From Rhizonema sp. PD37 (GTDB taxonomy: Bacteria > Cyanobacteriota > Cyanobacteriia > Cyanobacteriales > Nostocaceae): a DNA stretch of 42,670 nucleotides. The DNA lies in the NCBI GenBank assembly GCA_029379215.1, contig JAQYWO010000037.1, forward strand, positions 1 through 42,670, written 5' to 3'. Below the pieces are notes generated by a model. It searched no databases. It was not told where the DNA came from and saw nothing but the letters and a program-made list of their open reading frames with translations. This document shows, piece after piece, positions 17,906-26,704 of the stretch. The first letter of the stretch is position 1, and each line of letters starts with the position of its first letter. A program made the position numbers and the translations under genes.

Positions 17906-18763
17906 GTGAAGCTCTTAAATCAGGCTCAAGAGGAGCAACTCAAAGAGATAGTTGCACAGTTAAAACAAGTGAGACAAGAAAAATCGATACGTATAGAAGA
18001 CGTAGCTGCTCATACACGTATTCGACCAATTTTTATCCAAGCTTTAGAAGAAGAGCGATTTGAAGAATTACCAGAAGCTGTCTATGTTAAAGGATTTATT
18101 CGTCACTATGGAGATGCTGTGGGATTAGATGGATCTGCTTTGTCGCAAACTTTTGCAACAGCTTTTTCCGCTCCTGAACCTGAAAACAATCATGATAATC
18201 ATGATAATCATGATTATCATGAAAATAAAAAGAAAAAATCGAATTTCCGCATACCACCTCTTGTGATACCATATGCCTTACTTTTAGCCGTAGCTAGCTT
18301 TGGACTGTTTTACGTGCTTGTTCCACGACAGACAGCAGAATCTGTAAATCAAGAGCAATACTCAGCAAGCGATACTAAGCAAAAAACTTCCCCCCAACAA
18401 ACCTCAAAACTATCTAGTTCAAAGCAAAACTCAGCAAGCTCTCCCAAATCAAAAACAGTCTTGCCAGTAGCATCCACTCCTACCCCAACCACATCACCGA
18501 CAACAAACGCCAATTCCAATGTTGAAGTCACTCTCGATCTTCAGGACAAATCTTGGCTGCGAGTCAAAGTGGATGGCAAAACTGCATTTGAGGGATTTAT
18601 GAACAAGGGCGATCACAAAACCTGGACAGCTCAAAAAGAGTTAAGTGTACGTTCTGGTAACGCTGGCGCTGTATTAATTTCTACAAATAATCAGCCACCA
18701 CAACCGTTAGGAGCTGTAGATAGTGTTAAGAGCGTTACATTCACTCCACAGAAAAGCCAGTAG
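17906..18763 (+). CDS. RodZ-like protein (HTH_25, TM, DUF4115)
   Basis: 285 residues from GTG behind AGGAGAAG. N-terminal HTH_25 domain (LKQVRQEKSIRIEDVAAHTR, then YVKGFIRHYGDAVGLDG), a His/Asn/Asp repeat linker, one membrane helix (VIPYALLLAVASFGLFYVLV), a Ser/Thr/Pro/Gln-rich spacer and a C-terminal DUF4115 domain (VTLDLQDKSWLRVKVDGKTA, AGAVLISTNN). This is the full RodZ architecture, so a role as an MreB-linked cell-shape factor is likely. Divergent from the hydrolase with a very short shared upstream region. Gene symbol withheld because paralogues exist. Confidence 0.8.
   Translation: MKLLNQAQEEQLKEIVAQLKQVRQEKSIRIEDVAAHTRIRPIFIQALEEERFEELPEAVYVKGFIRHYGDAVGLDGSALSQTFATAFSAPEPENNHDNHDNHDYHENKKKKSNFRIPPLVIPYALLLAVASFGLFYVLVPRQTAESVNQEQYSASDTKQKTSPQQTSKLSSSKQNSASSPKSKTVLPVASTPTPTTSPTTNANSNVEVTLDLQDKSWLRVKVDGKTAFEGFMNKGDHKTWTAQKELSVRSGNAGAVLISTNNQPPQPLGAVDSVKSVTFTPQKSQ
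18188..18223 (+). repeat. 9-bp tandem repeat inside the RodZ-like gene
   Basis: Three exact copies of AATCATGAT plus one variant encode repeated Asn-His-Asp in the linker before the membrane helix. The unit is a multiple of three, so copy changes keep the frame. Confidence 0.8.
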
Positions 18764-18772
18764 CCAATAAGA

Positions 18773-18804
18773 GTAGAGACGCGTTGCCCATGAAGCGTCT
18801 CTAC
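18773..18804. terminator. GTAGAGACGC hairpin between convergent genes
   Basis: GTAGAGACGC (18773-18782) pairs perfectly with GCGTCTCTAC (18795-18804), loop 12 bases. It sits between the RodZ-like gene and gatA, which converge. The same GCGTCTCTAC arm recurs near 26625, so this is an interspersed repeat that may also end transcription. Confidence 0.55.
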
Positions 18805-18810
18805 AACTCT

Positions 18811-20265
18811 TTAAAGCTGCGGCAATCGCTGATGCCAAGAGGTTGATTGCTCATAAGCATAAGCGACTTGAAACAGTTGATCTTCTCGAAGTACCTTGCC
18901 AATCAGCTGCAAACCAATCGGTAGTCCATTGTTGTCAAAACCACAAGGAACACTTATACCGGGTAAGCCCGCAAGGTTCACGGGAATCGTCATTAAGTCA
19001 AGTAGGTACATGCTTAGGGGATCGTCTTTTTCCCCTGCTTTGAAAGCAGTGGTAGGAACAGTCGGACAGGCTAACATATCGACTGTTTCAAAAGCTTTTT
19101 CAAAGTCTTGCTTAATTAAAGTGCGGACTTTCTGCGCTTTGAGATAGTAAGCATCGTAATAACCAGCAGAAAGAACGTAAGTTCCGATCGCAATCCGGCG
19201 TTTGACTTCTGCACCAAAACCAGTGGAACGGGTACGAGTGTACATGGATAATAGATTGTCTGCTTCCGGAGCGCGAAAGCCATACTTAACACCATCATAA
19301 CGAGCTAAGTTGGCTGATGCTTCTGAAGGAGCAATAATATAGTAACTGGGTACGCCATAGCGGAATCGGGGACAGGAAATGACATGAATTTCTGCTCCCA
19401 AAATTTGTAGTTGATCCAGCGCTTTGGTAATAGCTTGTTCAACTACAGAATCTAAGCCCTCTCCAAAGGTTTCTTTGATGACACCTATTCTCAGCTTTGC
19501 TCTTGGTTTGAGATCTGGTTTTAAGTTGGCAGTATAGTCGGGAATTTCAACTTTTAGCGAAGTCGAGTCTTTGGGATCGTAACCTGCGATCGCATTCAAT
19601 AATATTGCGGCATCTTCGACAGAACGAGCAAATGGTCCAATTTGATCCAAAGATGAAGCAAAAGCCACCAAACCGTAACGGGAAACCAGTCCATAAGTCG
19701 GTTTGATCCCAACTGTACCGCAGAAAGATGCGGGTTGCCGAATCGAACCACCAGTATCGGAACCAAGAGCTACAGTGCATTCTCCTGCTGCTACTGCCGC
19801 TGCCGAACCACCAGAAGAACCACCCGGTACTCGTGATAGATCCCAAGGATTAGCCGTACGTTGGAAGGCTGAGGTTTCTGTGGAACCACCCATAGCAAAC
19901 TCATCTAGATTCGTTTTACCCACTATGACTGCATCAGCATCTGCCAGTTTTTGCGTCACCGTTGATTCGTATGGTGGTATGAAGTTTTCTAGAATTCGAG
20001 AGGCGCAGGTAGTGGGAATTCCCTGAGTACAGATATTGTCTTTGATGCCTATAGGAATTCCTGCTAAAATTCCAATTTCAACGCCTGCGGCAATTTTAGC
20101 ATCCACACTACGAGCCGATGATAAAGCGCGTTCAGCATTCACGCATAAGAAACTGTGCAATTTTGGCTCTAGTGCTTGAATACGGTTTAAAGCTTCTTGG
20201 GTAATTTCAACAGCCGAACGTTCTTTCGTAACTAACTGTTTGTGCAACTCGCGGATGGATACCAT
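18811..20265 (-). CDS. gatA: Glutamyl-tRNA(Gln)/aspartyl-tRNA(Asn) amidotransferase subunit A
   Basis: 484 residues, full length. Amidase signature with the catalytic triad: Lys in [14 protein letters not shown] and the paired serines in [17 protein letters not shown], followed by [17 protein letters not shown]-terminal [12 protein letters not shown] is normal. GatA releases ammonia from glutamine for transamidation of misacylated tRNA in the GatCAB complex. gatB and gatC are not in the window, as usual for cyanobacteria where they are scattered. Start ATG at 20265. Confidence 0.96.
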   Translation of the reverse strand: MVSIRELHKQLVTKERSAVEITQEALNRIQALEPKLHSFLCVNAERALSSARSVDAKIAAGVEIGILAGIPIGIKDNICTQGIPTTCASRILENFIPPYESTVTQKLADADAVIVGKTNLDEFAMGGSTETSAFQRTANPWDLSRVPGGSSGGSAAAVAAGECTVALGSDTGGSIRQPASFCGTVGIKPTYGLVSRYGLVAFASSLDQIGPFARSVEDAAILLNAIAGYDPKDSTSLKVEIPDYTANLKPDLKPRAKLRIGVIKETFGEGLDSVVEQAITKALDQLQILGAEIHVISCPRFRYGVPSYYIIAPSEASANLARYDGVKYGFRAPEADNLLSMYTRTRSTGFGAEVKRRIAIGTYVLSAGYYDAYYLKAQKVRTLIKQDFEKAFETVDMLACPTVPTTAFKAGEKDDPLSMYLLDLMTIPVNLAGLPGISVPCGFDNNGLPIGLQLIGKVLREDQLFQVAYAYEQSTSWHQRLPQL

Positions 20266-20613
20266 GATTGCTTCCTTTATGACTCAAGTCATTGATTTTA
20301 GTACATGTTGACGATTCTGCCCAATGTGTATGAAGTCGCATCAACATTCGAGAGTGGTGGCGGCTTACGCTCTCATTATTGAATACCATAAGTAAGTTAC
20401 TCGTTATCATAGTTAGGGCTGCTCATGGGTCATGGATGAAAAGTAAGAAGTCACAATTCCCTGTTTCTCCATTTAACGATGCCCAATGACTACGCATCAT
20501 GTAGATTGCGTCAAGCGACTTAGGTTATGTATTTCAACAAAGTGGGCAATGCTCACCCTAGCATATTGACAATTTTAGTAATCAAATAATTTTTGAAATT
20601 TTTGAGGAAAATT
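20266..20613. other. Intergenic region between gatA and dnaE-C
   Basis: Shared upstream region of the divergent gatA and dnaE-C genes. It contains a GTGGGCAATGCTCACC-like partial palindrome near 20542, of a type repeated elsewhere in such genomes. No gene seen. Confidence 0.4.
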
Positions 20614-20721
20614 ATGGTAAAAATTATGACACGTAGAGTATTAGCTACACAAAATGTTTATGACATTGGTGTGGAGCGTGACCATAATTTTGTCATTAAA
20701 AATGGCTTGATAGCTTCTAAT
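20614..20721 (+). other. Split intein C-fragment (Int-C) of DnaE
   Basis: 36 codons ending at Asn; the +1 residue of the extein is Cys at 20722-20724. Blocks F (VYDIGVERDHNF) and G (GLIASN) are intact, so splicing should work with the matching Int-N. Confidence 0.93.
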
Positions 20722-21960
20722 TGTTTCAATAAATCCCATTCAACTGCGTATGGATATGTAACATACCAAACTGCGTATTTAAAGGCGAACTATCCATTAG
20801 AATACATGGCGGCGCTGTTAACTGCACATAGTGGCGACACAGACAAGGTGCAGAAATATATCTCAACCTGTTTGAGTATGAATATTCAAATAGAGCCTCC
20901 TGATATTAATCGCTCTGGTGTGGACTTTACGCCATCAACGAACAAGATTTTGTTTGGATTATCAGCAGTTCGTAACGTCGGGCAAAATGCGATCGCCAGT
21001 ATTTTATTGGTCAGAGAAGCAGGAGAATTTAAATCACTCTCGGATTTTTGCGATCGCGTAGATTTGCGTGCTGTTAACCGCCGGACATTAGAAGCACTGA
21101 TCCACTGTGGAGCTTTTGACAAACTCGAGTCTAATCGCCATCAGTTAATCCAAGATCTCGAGCTTGTGTATGATTGGGCTCAATCTCGCGCCAGAGATAG
21201 AGCGAGTGGTCAAGTGAGTCTGTTCGATTTATTAGGCGACGGATTTTTGAATAATAAAAGTACAGCTCCTCACATCTTTGAAGTTGCCCCCAAAGCTAAA
21301 CCCATTTCTGACTACCCTCCACAGGAAAAGTTACGGATGGAAAAAGAACTGTTAGGCTTTTATGTATCAGACCATCCGTTGAAATCTCTACGCTCCTCAG
21401 CTATAGTTCTGGCTCCGATTAACCTCTCGCAACTCGGAGAACAAAGAGAGGAAATGACCCTTTGTGCAGTTGTCATGCTTAATGGAGTTAAAAAAGTCAT
21501 GACTAAAAAGGGCGAGCCAATGGCAATTTTGCAGATAGAAGATTTAACCACACAATTGGAAGCCGTCGTATTTCCTAAAATTTATGAGCGGATTCATTTA
21601 CTGCTACAGGTTGATTCCAGGTTTATTCTTTGGGGCAAGGTAGATCGGCGAGACGATCAAACTCAATTGATTGTTGAAGATGCAGAGTCAGTAGAAACAG
21701 TGCAGATGGTAATGGTAGAACTAAATCCCTTACAAGCAGCCACTATTGAAGAACAATATCGTTTGAAAACAATTTTGCAAGAGCAGTCTGGGGACAAAGA
21801 AAAAGCGAAAGTGCCAGTAATAGGAATTGTACAGGCAGGAAATTCTCGTCAACTTGTTCGTTTTGGTCGGCAATTTTGGGTACAAGATTCTAGAACAGCT
21901 GTTCAGGCTCTTCAAAGTGCTAACTTTTTTGCGCACATGCAACAGCTTACAGGCATTTAA
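20614..21960 (+). CDS. dnaE: DNA polymerase III alpha C-terminal half with split intein C-fragment
   Basis: 448 residues. ATG 20614 is chosen over the in-frame TTG at 20593 because GAGGAAAA lies just before it and because it gives a 36-residue intein C-fragment, as in other DnaE split inteins. The intein part carries NVYDIGVERDHNF and ends IASN (Asn36, preceded by Ser rather than the usual His, a DnaE-intein trait). Extein begins CFNKSHSTAYGYVTYQTAYL. The protein then covers the C-terminal part of the polymerase with an OB-fold (TLCAVVMLNGVKKVMTKKGE). After trans-splicing with the DnaE-N half, encoded elsewhere, it forms the replicative polymerase. Confidence 0.96.
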   Translation: MVKIMTRRVLATQNVYDIGVERDHNFVIKNGLIASNCFNKSHSTAYGYVTYQTAYLKANYPLEYMAALLTAHSGDTDKVQKYISTCLSMNIQIEPPDINRSGVDFTPSTNKILFGLSAVRNVGQNAIASILLVREAGEFKSLSDFCDRVDLRAVNRRTLEALIHCGAFDKLESNRHQLIQDLELVYDWAQSRARDRASGQVSLFDLLGDGFLNNKSTAPHIFEVAPKAKPISDYPPQEKLRMEKELLGFYVSDHPLKSLRSSAIVLAPINLSQLGEQREEMTLCAVVMLNGVKKVMTKKGEPMAILQIEDLTTQLEAVVFPKIYERIHLLLQVDSRFILWGKVDRRDDQTQLIVEDAESVETVQMVMVELNPLQAATIEEQYRLKTILQEQSGDKEKAKVPVIGIVQAGNSRQLVRFGRQFWVQDSRTAVQALQSANFFAHMQQLTGI

Positions 21961-22587
21961 TATTATTCTCTTCCCGTTCTCGCCTTCTCACTCTAGTAGC
22001 ATGTCTCTGGTGATTACTCATTGTCTGGCAAAATCATCAGTATATTAGCGTACACATTTCCGACTCTAATAGTTTTTTTTAGTCACTTCTGCGGATGATA
22101 CCTCCTCAAGAGAAGTGGTATCTTTTTATGCTATAGGGTTATCTGTCAATACTGTTTGATTAAAGGTAAAAGGTTAAGAGAAAAAGGGTGAAAAACTAAT
22201 GTAAGCATACCATACTACATACGCTCCTCAGTTAACTTATGAACAGAATTTTGTAGTAAGTGACACAAAATATCTAGCCGAGTCATCTAGGCTGATAGTG
22301 AGTGAGAGCGCATGAGGCATTCTACCGTATTAGGAGAGGAAAAATCTTCGCGGAAACACATCGGTAGCGTTGGAACGAACGTCAGCGAGCGCTCTTCTCA
22401 CAAAGGAGTAACGCTTCAAAGGAGCGACGTTTCTAAATGTTACCCGTTCGCGTTGCGTCTCCCTTTGGGAGAAGGGTTGATTACTGATGGCTAAATGCTT
22501 ACAAATTAATTTTTTCCTTTGCTCTTCATCCGTTATCCAAACCTTATTGGGTTTTGTGCGGCGAACAGGGGAAGGAGTAAAACTTTG
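21961..22587. other. Intergenic region with repeats
   Basis: No supported gene; frames of 60-73 codons are compositional. A GATACC/GGTATC hairpin followed by T-rich DNA lies at 22097-22127, and 22300-22490 is GC-rich repeat-like DNA including TCTCCC-TTT-GGGAGA (22458-22472), typical of interspersed cyanobacterial repeats. Confidence 0.45.
22097..22127 (+). terminator. Possible dnaE-C terminator
   Basis: GATACC (22097-22102) pairs with GGTATC (22117-22122), followed directly by TTTTTATG. It lies 136 bases after the dnaE-C stop on the same strand. Confidence 0.45.
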
Positions 22588-23217
22588 ATGACCGCAGATG
22601 ATTTAGGTCAATTTATTTTATACTGCAAAAAAATTCAACCGCAAACTCAGGAAGATATTAAAAGATTTTTTGAGGGAGTTGTGAGGTTTCCTTATGAGAA
22701 GGAACTTTTATTACAAGCTTACCTTTTCCTAAATATCAATTATATATTTCCTTCATGCACTGAATTACTTTTATTTGAAAAGTCACCAATTTCTGATTAT
22801 ACCGATCTAGGTAAGTGTGATTTCGTTTATCTCACATCATTCGGTAAGTTATTTATAATTGAGACTAAATTTATTGATACAGAAGCAAGAGGACCAACAG
22901 AAAGAAAAAGAAGAAATAAACATAGAAATAAAGTTTTTGAACAAGTAGAAGCTTTAAAAATCAGATTTAGTAAATATTGGAATATTCAACTGGAACAATT
23001 AGATGGTGGTGTATTTACAACAGATTCAGAAGTTGATTGGCGAGGAAATGATGTTAATGTAGTTACAAAATCAGTATCTATAGAGCAACTTGAGAAATGG
23101 CGGCAAAATTATCAAAGAAGAATTCAAGAATTAGGACCAAGAAGTCAGGAAAATTCTTTAAGATTATTAGGTGAAACACGGTTTAAGAAGAGTGATTTTC
23201 ATCGTAGAAAAGATTAG
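22588..23217 (+). CDS. Unrecognised protein with nuclease-like D...ExK motif
   Basis: 209 residues if started at ATG 22588, which has GAAGGAG ten bases upstream; the frame stays open to 22519 but without a site. The central DLGKCDFVYLTSFGKLFIIE with TK has Asp78 and Glu92-Thr-Lys94, matching the D...ExK pattern of PD-(D/E)XK nucleases, with Gln119 in the following helix. The C-terminal third is basic (RRIQELGPRS, RFKKSDFHRRKD). No partner genes. Family and role are unknown; restriction-like or repair functions are possible. Confidence 0.6.
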   Translation: MTADDLGQFILYCKKIQPQTQEDIKRFFEGVVRFPYEKELLLQAYLFLNINYIFPSCTELLLFEKSPISDYTDLGKCDFVYLTSFGKLFIIETKFIDTEARGPTERKRRNKHRNKVFEQVEALKIRFSKYWNIQLEQLDGGVFTTDSEVDWRGNDVNVVTKSVSIEQLEKWRQNYQRRIQELGPRSQENSLRLLGETRFKKSDFHRRKD

Positions 23218-23230
23218 TTCACCAACCCCT

Positions 23231-23347
23231 AGTAGTCTGTCAACCTAAAATTGACGGGTTAGGGCAAGCAGGGGAGGCAGGGGAGGCAGGGGGGAAAGAG
23301 ATTTTTCTTGGTGCTGTTACCCGGCAAAATTGACTTGACAGAATACT
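23231..23347. mobile_element. MITE-like element with 13-bp terminal inverted repeats
   Basis: AGTAGTCTGTCAA (23231-23243) matches the reverse complement of TTGACAGAATACT (23335-23347) at 12 of 13 positions. Inside are two tandem GGGGAGGCA units (23271-23288). It has no coding capacity. Target-site duplications are not obvious. Confidence 0.45.
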
Positions 23348-23364
23348 GGTGCCGCAAAGCGTTC

Positions 23365-23396
23365 GTCAAAAGTCAAAAGTTAAAAGTCAAAAGTAT
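23365..23396. repeat. Heptamer short tandem repeat (STRR)
   Basis: Four contiguous copies of GTCAAAA with one variant (GTTAAAA). Heptameric STRRs of this kind are typical of heterocystous cyanobacteria. Confidence 0.7.
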
Positions 23397-23510
23397 GATG
23401 GATCTGCTTTTGAGGGATTTTAAATGGTTGCCCTATTTACGCCGTGCTGTACTAGTTGATAGAACTTCGGGCGCTCAGGTTGACAAATTCAAAAGAAAAA
23501 AAATATAAAA

Positions 23511-23534
23511 TGGGTGGATCGAGCGATCCACCCA
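23511..23534 (-). terminator. Rho-independent terminator for the broken stress/ChaB gene
   Basis: TGGGTGGATCG (23511-23521) pairs perfectly with 23524-23534. On the minus strand the stem is followed by TTTTATATTTTTTTTC, a classic U-tract. It lies about 75 bases after the ChaB stop. Confidence 0.85.
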
Positions 23535-23607
23535 ATAACAAACAGATAACTTTTACCTCCAACCAGCAACAGCCGTAGGAATTATGAAGTTTTATGCCAT
23601 CAGTCCG

Positions 23608-24422
23608 TTAAACATTAGCTTTTACTTTAGAATAAACTCCATTCTCGTCTTCGTCATATTGCTGGTGAACAGCTTCCCACGCAGCTTGTGCAGCTTGTTC
23701 GGCTTTTACTTCGTCATTTGTCTGTTTGATGGCACTGTTATAACTTTCAATAAAAGTGCGTTGAGCTTCGTCTGAAAGATGAGAGCGGATTTCAGGAGAC
23801 AGATCTTCTGGATTGTTACAGGCACCAGTACAAGCACGGGGCAGAATTTTTTCAATGGTATGAACTTCTTCACCACCAGCACTTTCGATCAACAATTGGT
23901 ATTCTCCAATGCGATCTGCTGGAACTTATGCCATTACCAAAAACTCCCTAGATTGTAGCCGAGTCTAATAAAAAGCGGCTTTGTCTTCTGGCATTCCCAA
24001 AGCCGTGAGAACTGATACGCTCACCAGCACCCGCACTACCAGCGATCGCTCCACTAGCAGCTCCTCCGCAAAACTGCACCAATCGGTCCTGCTGCCACAA
24101 TCGGACCAACAAAAGGAATAAACAGTACGCCTACTCCCGTAAGCAAGCTGAGTAAAGAACCAAAAATAGCTCCCGTTCTTAAACCTCCCAGAATCACATC
24201 CCTTTTTGTAATGAAGCCGGCGATGCGAGTTTCTGATTGGAAGTTTCTACCCATTGCTGATAAATGGTCTCTAGACACGCCTCTGTCTAGTAACTGTCTA
24301 ATAACATCATAAACTTGCTTTTGCTCTTGAAAGACAGCAGATATGGTGCGTTCTGCCTTGTATGCTTCTGCCTTGTTGAAACCCCCCTCATCTTGCTTAT
24401 GAATTACGAAACGTTCGCACAA
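23608..24422 (-). pseudogene. Broken fusion: glycine-zipper stress domain plus ChaB domain
   Basis: Two open pieces, 24422-24054 and 23895-23608, are parts of one gene. The first has a general-stress-like domain ([36 protein letters not shown]). Continuing past its stop and shifting frame at about 24068 gives [15 protein letters not shown]; a second shift near 24020 gives SVLTALGMPEDKAAFY, then TAG 23967-23965, TRLQSREFLVMA, TAA 23928-23926, [20 protein letters not shown] and a ChaB domain ([35 protein letters not shown]). So there are at least two frameshifts and two nonsense codons. It starts 20 bases after dps and was probably in its operon. Confidence 0.8.
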
Positions 24423-24442
24423 TTACTACTATCTAACAAACA

Positions 24443-24982
24443 TTACACACCTACAGGGGTTTTCTTTTCTGAGGATGGGTTAGTATTGTCTGTCTCGATG
24501 GACTCTCCTTCGATGAAGGAGCGTAGCATCCAAGCCATCTCCTCGTGTCCTTCCATCAATCCAGTTAAAAAGTCTGCAGTTCCTTCATCATGGAACTCAT
24601 CACTACACTTATCTATATGCTCCCGTAGATTCCGAATGACTTGCTCGTGGTCTTCCATCAAGTTAGATACCATTTTAGTGGCGCTAGGAACATCACCAGC
24701 ATGCTCCTTGAGAGAAGCCATTTGCAAAAATCCTTCCATACTACCAACTGGATAACCGCCAAGGGCGCGAACCCGCTCAGCAACAGAATCTATACTCAGA
24801 GTTAAAGCTGTATAATGCTCTTCCCAAAGGAGGTGTAGAGAGCGGAACTGAGGTCCGACGACATCCCAGTGATACTTTTTCGTTTTTACCAATAACAGAT
24901 AAGCATCCGCTAAATCCTGGTTTAACAGATTACTTACACCTTTACGTTGCTCTTCTGTCAAACCAATGTTTACTCTACGCAT
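24443..24982 (-). CDS. Dps-family DNA-binding ferritin-like protein
   Basis: 179 residues from ATG 24982 (AGGA ten bases upstream; an in-frame TTG at 24991 is less likely). The ferroxidase region is intact: KKYHWDVVGPQFRSLHLLWE then EHYTALTLSIDSVAERVRAL, followed by DHEQVIRNLREHIDKC and FLTGLMEGHEEMAWMLRS. Dps proteins form 12-mers that oxidise and store iron with H2O2 and protect DNA. The N-terminal tail is short with few Lys, so DNA binding may be weak. Cyanobacteria have several Dps paralogues. The next gene in the presumed operon is broken. Confidence 0.9.
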   Translation of the reverse strand: MRRVNIGLTEEQRKGVSNLLNQDLADAYLLLVKTKKYHWDVVGPQFRSLHLLWEEHYTALTLSIDSVAERVRALGGYPVGSMEGFLQMASLKEHAGDVPSATKMVSNLMEDHEQVIRNLREHIDKCSDEFHDEGTADFLTGLMEGHEEMAWMLRSFIEGESIETDNTNPSSEKKTPVGV

Positions 24983-25520
24983 AGTATTCAAATCCTAAGC
25001 TATCTTCCCTTATAACTTCACCAATTTAGCCTCGATTCAACATCAACCAAAGGAAGGATTGTGGATCTTTTATTCATAGATATTATGACATTCAGACTGC
25101 TTTGGTCAGCAGCGGTAATAGCTAAGTATTTTTCTGTATACTAAATTGAAACCCAAAGCCGATAAAATTTAAGCTTTTCTTTATTAGTAATTAACCATCA
25201 GACCTAAACGGGAGTTATGTAAATATTTAGACAAAGCTGCTTACGCCTAAAAATCTCCTGTACGCACTGTAGCTCGCTACTGCCATAAACAAACACAGAA
25301 ATCACCAAACCCACTTTCTTAAGCAAACCTGGCTTCTAGCGTTGCTTTATTCTCACAGATTTGTAGCGGATTGCCAGATAAAATTAATAGACATCTTGAT
25401 TACTGCAATCAAGATGTCTATATCTGAGCTATAATACTTCTTTTGTGAAACTCTTAAATTAAAAGTTTCCTTCAATGTGAGAGATATTTAACTCTACTTA
25501 CTTAATACCTGCTACTTTTT
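24983..25520. other. Intergenic region upstream of dps
   Basis: AT-rich, with the dps promoter region at the left and the terminator of the small exported protein at 25389-25421. No gene seen. Confidence 0.4.
25389..25421 (-). terminator. Terminator hairpin after the small exported protein
   Basis: TAGACATCTTGATT (25389-25402) pairs perfectly with 25408-25421, loop 5 bases. On the minus strand TTAATTTTAT follows. It lies 100 bases after the stop at 25521. Confidence 0.65.
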
Positions 25521-25868
25521 CTAAAGTCTTTCTAAAGCCTTCAGGATATTCTCTTCTACTGTTGACGAGCTTGGCGTATTGTCTGGACGCTTCATCTTGT
25601 CTATATCAGCAGCTCCTTGAATTTCGTTAAGTCCCTCATTCGATTTCTTTTGAACCTCTTTCAACCCTGGGGGTGGTTGTGTGGTTATTTCGTCAGTCTT
25701 CTTCTGAGTTTCTAAAAGCTGTGTAGTACTGTCTTCTGGAGCGCTTTTAGGACTGCTGATTGCCGCAGCAGGAAAAGCGTTAGAGAAAAATATTACGGCA
25801 CAGATAACAGACCCAATCAAAAAACGTACTGGGCGCATCCCAGATAAAATCAAAGCAATACTCTTCAT
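25521..25868 (-). CDS. Small exported protein of unknown function
   Basis: 115 residues from ATG with AGGATAATAA upstream. A positively charged start and hydrophobic core (FLIGSVICAVIFFSNAFPAA) form a signal peptide with likely cleavage after AAA or nearby. The mature part is polar, rich in Pro, Lys, Glu and Ser (KKTDEITTQPPPGLKEVQKK, GLNEIQGAADIDKMKRP). Small exported proteins of this kind occur widely in Nostocales and some are stress induced, but I cannot name the family with certainty. Confidence 0.55.
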   Translation of the reverse strand: MKSIALILSGMRPVRFLIGSVICAVIFFSNAFPAAAISSPKSAPEDSTTQLLETQKKTDEITTQPPPGLKEVQKKSNEGLNEIQGAADIDKMKRPDNTPSSSTVEENILKALERL

Positions 25869-26355
25869 TTATTATCCTCCAATCACCAAGACATTAACAA
25901 AAACTACTTAGTTGTTTAACCTAGTCTCAGACTAACACAATAGTGTTACGTGTCATAAATTTGAACGTCTAGCAGCTTATTAAAATTTGTATTTTAATAA
26001 AGTTTAATCTCATGATAGTGTTAGTGCCGCTACCTAAAATTTGAACTTATATATCCAAGCCAACAAATTTATCAGCGGTGCTTTCGCCCATACTGATTGG
26101 AACTATGCTCACATTGAGATTTGTTAATTTAAGCTCTATCTATACATCTTTTACTTTGAGAACCTTAATGAATGAATCAACCTGTAGACAGAATTTACAG
26201 CTATATAAACTTGTTGTGACATCATTCTACAGATAGAGCGACTTCATCTACTAATTTAAGCGTTTTAATGTTAATGACTAGTTGCTTGGATTGCTTTATA
26301 ACTAATTAATAATTATGTCAACTATTAATTATTATTTCAGTATGTTAAATATCCC
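25869..26355. other. Intergenic region, nothing recognised
   Basis: About 490 very AT-rich bases with many stops in all frames. No RNA gene or clear repeat is seen; the left end should hold the promoter of the exported-protein gene. Confidence 0.4.
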
Positions 26356-26453
26356 CGCTCTGTGCAATTAACATATACAACTTGCGGAAACTAACTGATA
26401 CAGATCCTCCTGGTTTTAAGCGAGACGCCTCGTTCCAATTAGGCTACAGAGGC
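26356..26453 (-). pseudogene. Decayed tRNA-Leu(UAA)-like gene
   Basis: Reading leftward, GCCTCTG at the 5' end pairs at five of seven positions with CAGAGCG at the 3' end. A perfect D-stem GCCT/AGGC encloses AATTGGAACG. The anticodon loop is CTTAAAA (anticodon UAA) with one mismatch in its stem. A long variable region fits class II Leu, but the T-loop lacks TTC. Not expected to work. Confidence 0.4.
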
Positions 26454-26459
26454 AAAAGT

Positions 26460-26531
26460 CGGGATGACAGGATTTGAACTTGTAAATTTCTCCTCCCAAA
26501 GCAATTGCGCTCATAAGTTGTGCCATATCCC
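26460..26531 (-). pseudogene. Decayed tRNA-Pro(UGG)-like gene
   Basis: Acceptor 5' GGGAT pairs with 3' ATCCC, but positions 6 and 7 mismatch. T-arm ACAAG-TTCAAAT-CCTGT is near normal. The anticodon loop TTTGGGA would give UGG, but its stem has two mismatches, and the D-loop lacks GG. It sits between two other tRNA-like pieces on the same strand. Confidence 0.45.
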
Positions 26532-26535
26532 CTTG

Positions 26536-26575
26536 ATGCTCCTGGCTGGATTTGAACCATCATTATCTAAAAATG
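26536..26575 (-). pseudogene. 3' half of a tRNA-like gene
   Basis: A T-arm (GATGG, loop TTCAAAT, CCAGC) followed by an acceptor 3' strand AGGAGCA, only a few bases before the tRNA-Pro-like sequence. No matching 5' acceptor strand or clear D-arm is found upstream. Confidence 0.4.
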
Positions 26576-26704
26576 TAGTGTTTCTCGGTTGCTTGCAATA
26601 CGCGGTGTGAGACGCCATGATAAAAGCGTCTCTACATTTATTTTTTAAAGATGTATGTGATTAAAATGAAAACCGCTGTATTTCTGTTACCTATTCGCGA
26701 GCTT

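Larger units (their letters stand above)
23218..23607. other. Intergenic region with MITE-like element and repeats
   Basis: Holds an element with terminal inverted repeats, heptamer repeats and a terminator (listed separately). The 66-codon frame at 23308 is made from these repeats and is not supported as a gene. Confidence 0.5.

Noticed and set aside
23308..23508. 66-codon plus ORF
   Set aside because: It is built from the MITE-like end and the heptamer repeats, with no site or family match.
26600..26635. GTAGAGACGC-type hairpin as an RNA gene
   Set aside because: It matches the interspersed repeat at 18773-18804 and shows no gene-like structure.
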